Translations under genes and position numbers: made by a program
The notes under the pieces: model-generated
What the model was told of the DNA's origin: nothing
The model's input: the letters and a program-made list of their open reading frames with translations, nothing else
Database searches by the model: none
Shown: positions 62,675 to 64,000 of the stretch, in pieces
How positions within the stretch are numbered: the stretch's first letter is position 1
Layout of the letters: every line of letters starts with the position of its first letter
NCBI RefSeq assembly: GCF_036002945.1
Contig: NZ_CP108529.1
Location: forward strand, 6,877,001-6,941,000
Length of the DNA stretch: 64,000 bases
Origin: Streptomyces sp. NBC_01224
GTDB lineage: Bacteria; Actinomycetota; Actinomycetes; Streptomycetales; Streptomycetaceae
Direction of reading: 5' to 3'

Positions 62675-63445
62675 TCAGAGCCTCCGGGTGGCCAGCGTCA
62701 GCCGGTCCCGCGCGTCGAACAGCGCGTCCTTCACCATCTGCTCGTGCGCGGGCGTGAGCCGGGCGACCGGCACCGAGCAGCTGATGGCGTCGCGGGCGGG
62801 GGTGCGGTACGGGATGGCGACTCCGAAGCAGCGCAGCCCGAGGGTGTTCTCCTCGCGGTCCACCGCGTACCCCTGCTCGCGGATGAGGTGCAGATCCTCG
62901 ATGAGCTTCTCGCGGTCGGTGATGGTGTGCTCGGTCAGCGCGGGCAACGTCTCGGGGAGCATCTTGCGGACCTGCTCGTCGCTGTGGGTGGCGAGCAGCG
63001 CCTTGCCGAGCGAGGTGGAGTGCGCGGGCAGCCGGCGGCCGACGCGGGTGAAGGGGCGCAGATAGTGCTGGGACTGCCGGGTGGCGAGGTACACCACGTT
63101 CGTCCCGTCGAGGCGGGCCAGGTGGATGGTCTCCGTCGTGTCGTCGGAGAGCCGGTCCAGGGTCGGGCGGGCAGCCGCGACCACCTCGTCACCGTCGATG
63201 TACGAGGTGCCGACCAGCAGGGCCCGTACGCCGATCCCGTACCGCGTGCCCGTCGCGTCGGTCTCCACCCAGCCCAGCTCCACCAGGGTGCGCAGCAGCA
63301 TGTAGAGGCTGGACTTGGGATAGCCGACGGCCTCCTGCACCGCGGCGAGCGAGTGCATGCCGGGCCGCCCGGCGAAGTATTCGAGGAGTTCAACGGTCCG
63401 CACCGCGGACTTGACCTGTGCCCCACCAGACTCGGCAACCGACAT
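62675..63445 (-). CDS. IclR-family regulator
   Basis: A 256-aa IclR regulator: N-terminal winged helix (TVELLEYFAGRPGMHSLAAV, GYPKSSLYMLLRTLVELGWV) and C-terminal ligand domain (PAHSTSLGKALLATHSDEQV, YAVDREENTLGLRCFGVAIP). ATG 63445 is chosen. It diverges from the 2,5-dioxovalerate dehydrogenase gene and a candidate operator lies between them; IclR/KdgR-type proteins commonly control sugar-acid breakdown. Confidence 0.9.
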   Translation of the reverse strand: MSVAESGGAQVKSAVRTVELLEYFAGRPGMHSLAAVQEAVGYPKSSLYMLLRTLVELGWVETDATGTRYGIGVRALLVGTSYIDGDEVVAAARPTLDRLSDDTTETIHLARLDGTNVVYLATRQSQHYLRPFTRVGRRLPAHSTSLGKALLATHSDEQVRKMLPETLPALTEHTITDREKLIEDLHLIREQGYAVDREENTLGLRCFGVAIPYRTPARDAISCSVPVARLTPAHEQMVKDALFDARDRLTLATRRL

Positions 63446-63544
63446 CGCCCTACGCCCCTTCCAGCCCACTTACGAAACCCTGCGACTCCTTGCCACACTG
63501 AACGCCCGGAAATAGAGTCGCTTCATATTCACGATCGGGAACTC

Positions 63545-63562
63545 TGTTCAGAATACCGAACA
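63545..63562. promoter_or_regulatory. Candidate IclR operator before the dehydrogenase gene
   Basis: TGTTC-AGAATACC-GAACA: perfect 5-bp arms with an 8-base centre, in the divergent region between iclR and the aldehyde dehydrogenase gene. Similar in shape to IclR/KdgR sites. Confidence 0.5.
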
Positions 63563-63599
63563 ACTTCTGATGTGTGGCAGTGGAGCGGAAGGAATCACG

Positions 63600-64000
63600 G
63601 TGGCAGCAGCACCAGTCTGGAGCGTCGACCCCCGCACCGGGAACCCGCGTGAGCAGGTTGCGGTGGAGGCTACAGCGGAGGAGGTCGACCGCGCGGTCCG
63701 GGCCGCTCATGCGGTACGCGACTCGCTCGCCGACCGCACCGTGCGCGCCGCGTTCCTGCGTACCGCGGCCGATCTGCTCACCGAGGCCGGGGAACACGTC
63801 ATCGAGGCCGCCGACGCGGAGACCGCACTCGGCCCGGCCCGGCTCACCGGCGAACTCGCCCGCACCGCGGCCCAGCTGCGGGCCTTCGCGGAGGTCGTCG
63901 ACGAGGGTGCCTTCCTCGACATCCACATCGACCACGAGGACGCCACCAGGACCCCGCCCTGGCCCGACCTGCGACGCTACAAGATCCCGCTCGGGGTCGT
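63600..64000 (+). CDS. Aldehyde dehydrogenase, probable 2,5-dioxovalerate dehydrogenase (5' part)
   Basis: The first 133 codons, cut by the window end. It begins VAAAPVWSVDPRTGNPREQV, then RAVRAAHAVRDSLADRTVRA and GEHVIEAADAETALGPARLTGELARTAAQ (read as short motifs), typical of the aldehyde dehydrogenase (NADP) / alpha-ketoglutaric semialdehyde dehydrogenase group. The catalytic cysteine lies beyond the window. GTG 63600 has AAGGA upstream. It completes the udh-kdgD route to 2-oxoglutarate. Confidence 0.82.
   Translation, partial: MAAAPVWSVDPRTGNPREQVAVEATAEEVDRAVRAAHAVRDSLADRTVRAAFLRTAADLLTEAGEHVIEAADAETALGPARLTGELARTAAQLRAFAEVVDEGAFLDIHIDHEDATRTPPWPDLRRYKIPLGV

Overview
This is a core-chromosome segment of a Streptomyces (or close relative). 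The DNA is very GC-rich. It carries whiA, rbpA, a secreted-protein-rich gene set, a FemX-type lipid II branching enzyme, and an actinobacterial suf operon with sufU and sufT. The gene order from uvrC to ctaB matches what is known for Streptomyces chromosomes. Most genes overlap their neighbours by 1-4 bases (ATGA, GTGA), so there are many translationally coupled operons. Convergent gene pairs are separated by strong perfect hairpins.

Layout. 1-3378: end of uvrC, then rapZ-yvcK-whiA. 3640-7546: lower glycolysis (gap, pgk, tpiA), secG and rbpA. 7702-11487: pgi and two PH-domain membrane proteins. 11465-18485 (minus): VOC protein, then a pentose-phosphate operon, transcribed tkt-tal-zwf-opcA-pgl. 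18486-18936: a divergent promoter region holding a degenerate 33-bp tandem repeat. 18937-23226: heme O and heme A synthases (ctaB, ctaA), a small unknown gene and a DrrAB-like ABC exporter. 23363-29936: the Suf iron-sulfur operon sufR-B-D-(Rieske)-C-S-U-T. 30078-36302: a secreted protein, VOC protein, membrane protein, SMR efflux with TetR, and an unusual HxlR-peroxiredoxin fusion divergent from an MFS transporter. 36392-38262: dapD and a dapA paralogue, tail to tail. 38410-47672: lipoprotein, acetyltransferase, phosphodiesterase, FemX, extracellular nuclease, an uncharacterised acidic protein and a PhoX-like phosphatase. 47673-50101: a Ro60-like TROVE/vWA gene preceded by three tandem Y-RNA-like elements. 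50205-55744: TerD protein, two ABC-F genes (the first with a 9-codon leader ORF) and a Tn3-type remnant. 55762-64000: uronate/aldarate oxidation genes (udh, kdgD, the start of a 2,5-dioxovalerate dehydrogenase) with an unknown gene, MFS, PBP, GNAT and IclR genes between them.

The most exciting part is 47784-48217. Three units share the 10-mer GGTGCGCAGG, a TACTTC motif and a GACTC(C)TGATCTC motif, and each folds into an outer stem, a conserved asymmetric internal loop and an inner stem. Two units carry a tRNA-like module in permuted order (T-arm, closed acceptor-like hairpin, D-arm); the middle one has only a 20-nt loop. They sit directly upstream of the Ro60 orthologue gene. This is the genomic position and design expected of bacterial Y RNAs (Yrl), here as a three-member set with two architectures. 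Other signals worth following are the 33-bp repeat array, the HxlR-PrxQ fusion with its operator over the divergent promoter, the ABC-F leader ORF, and palindromes in the uronate gene region.

All calls come from reading the sequence; no database search or folding program was run.
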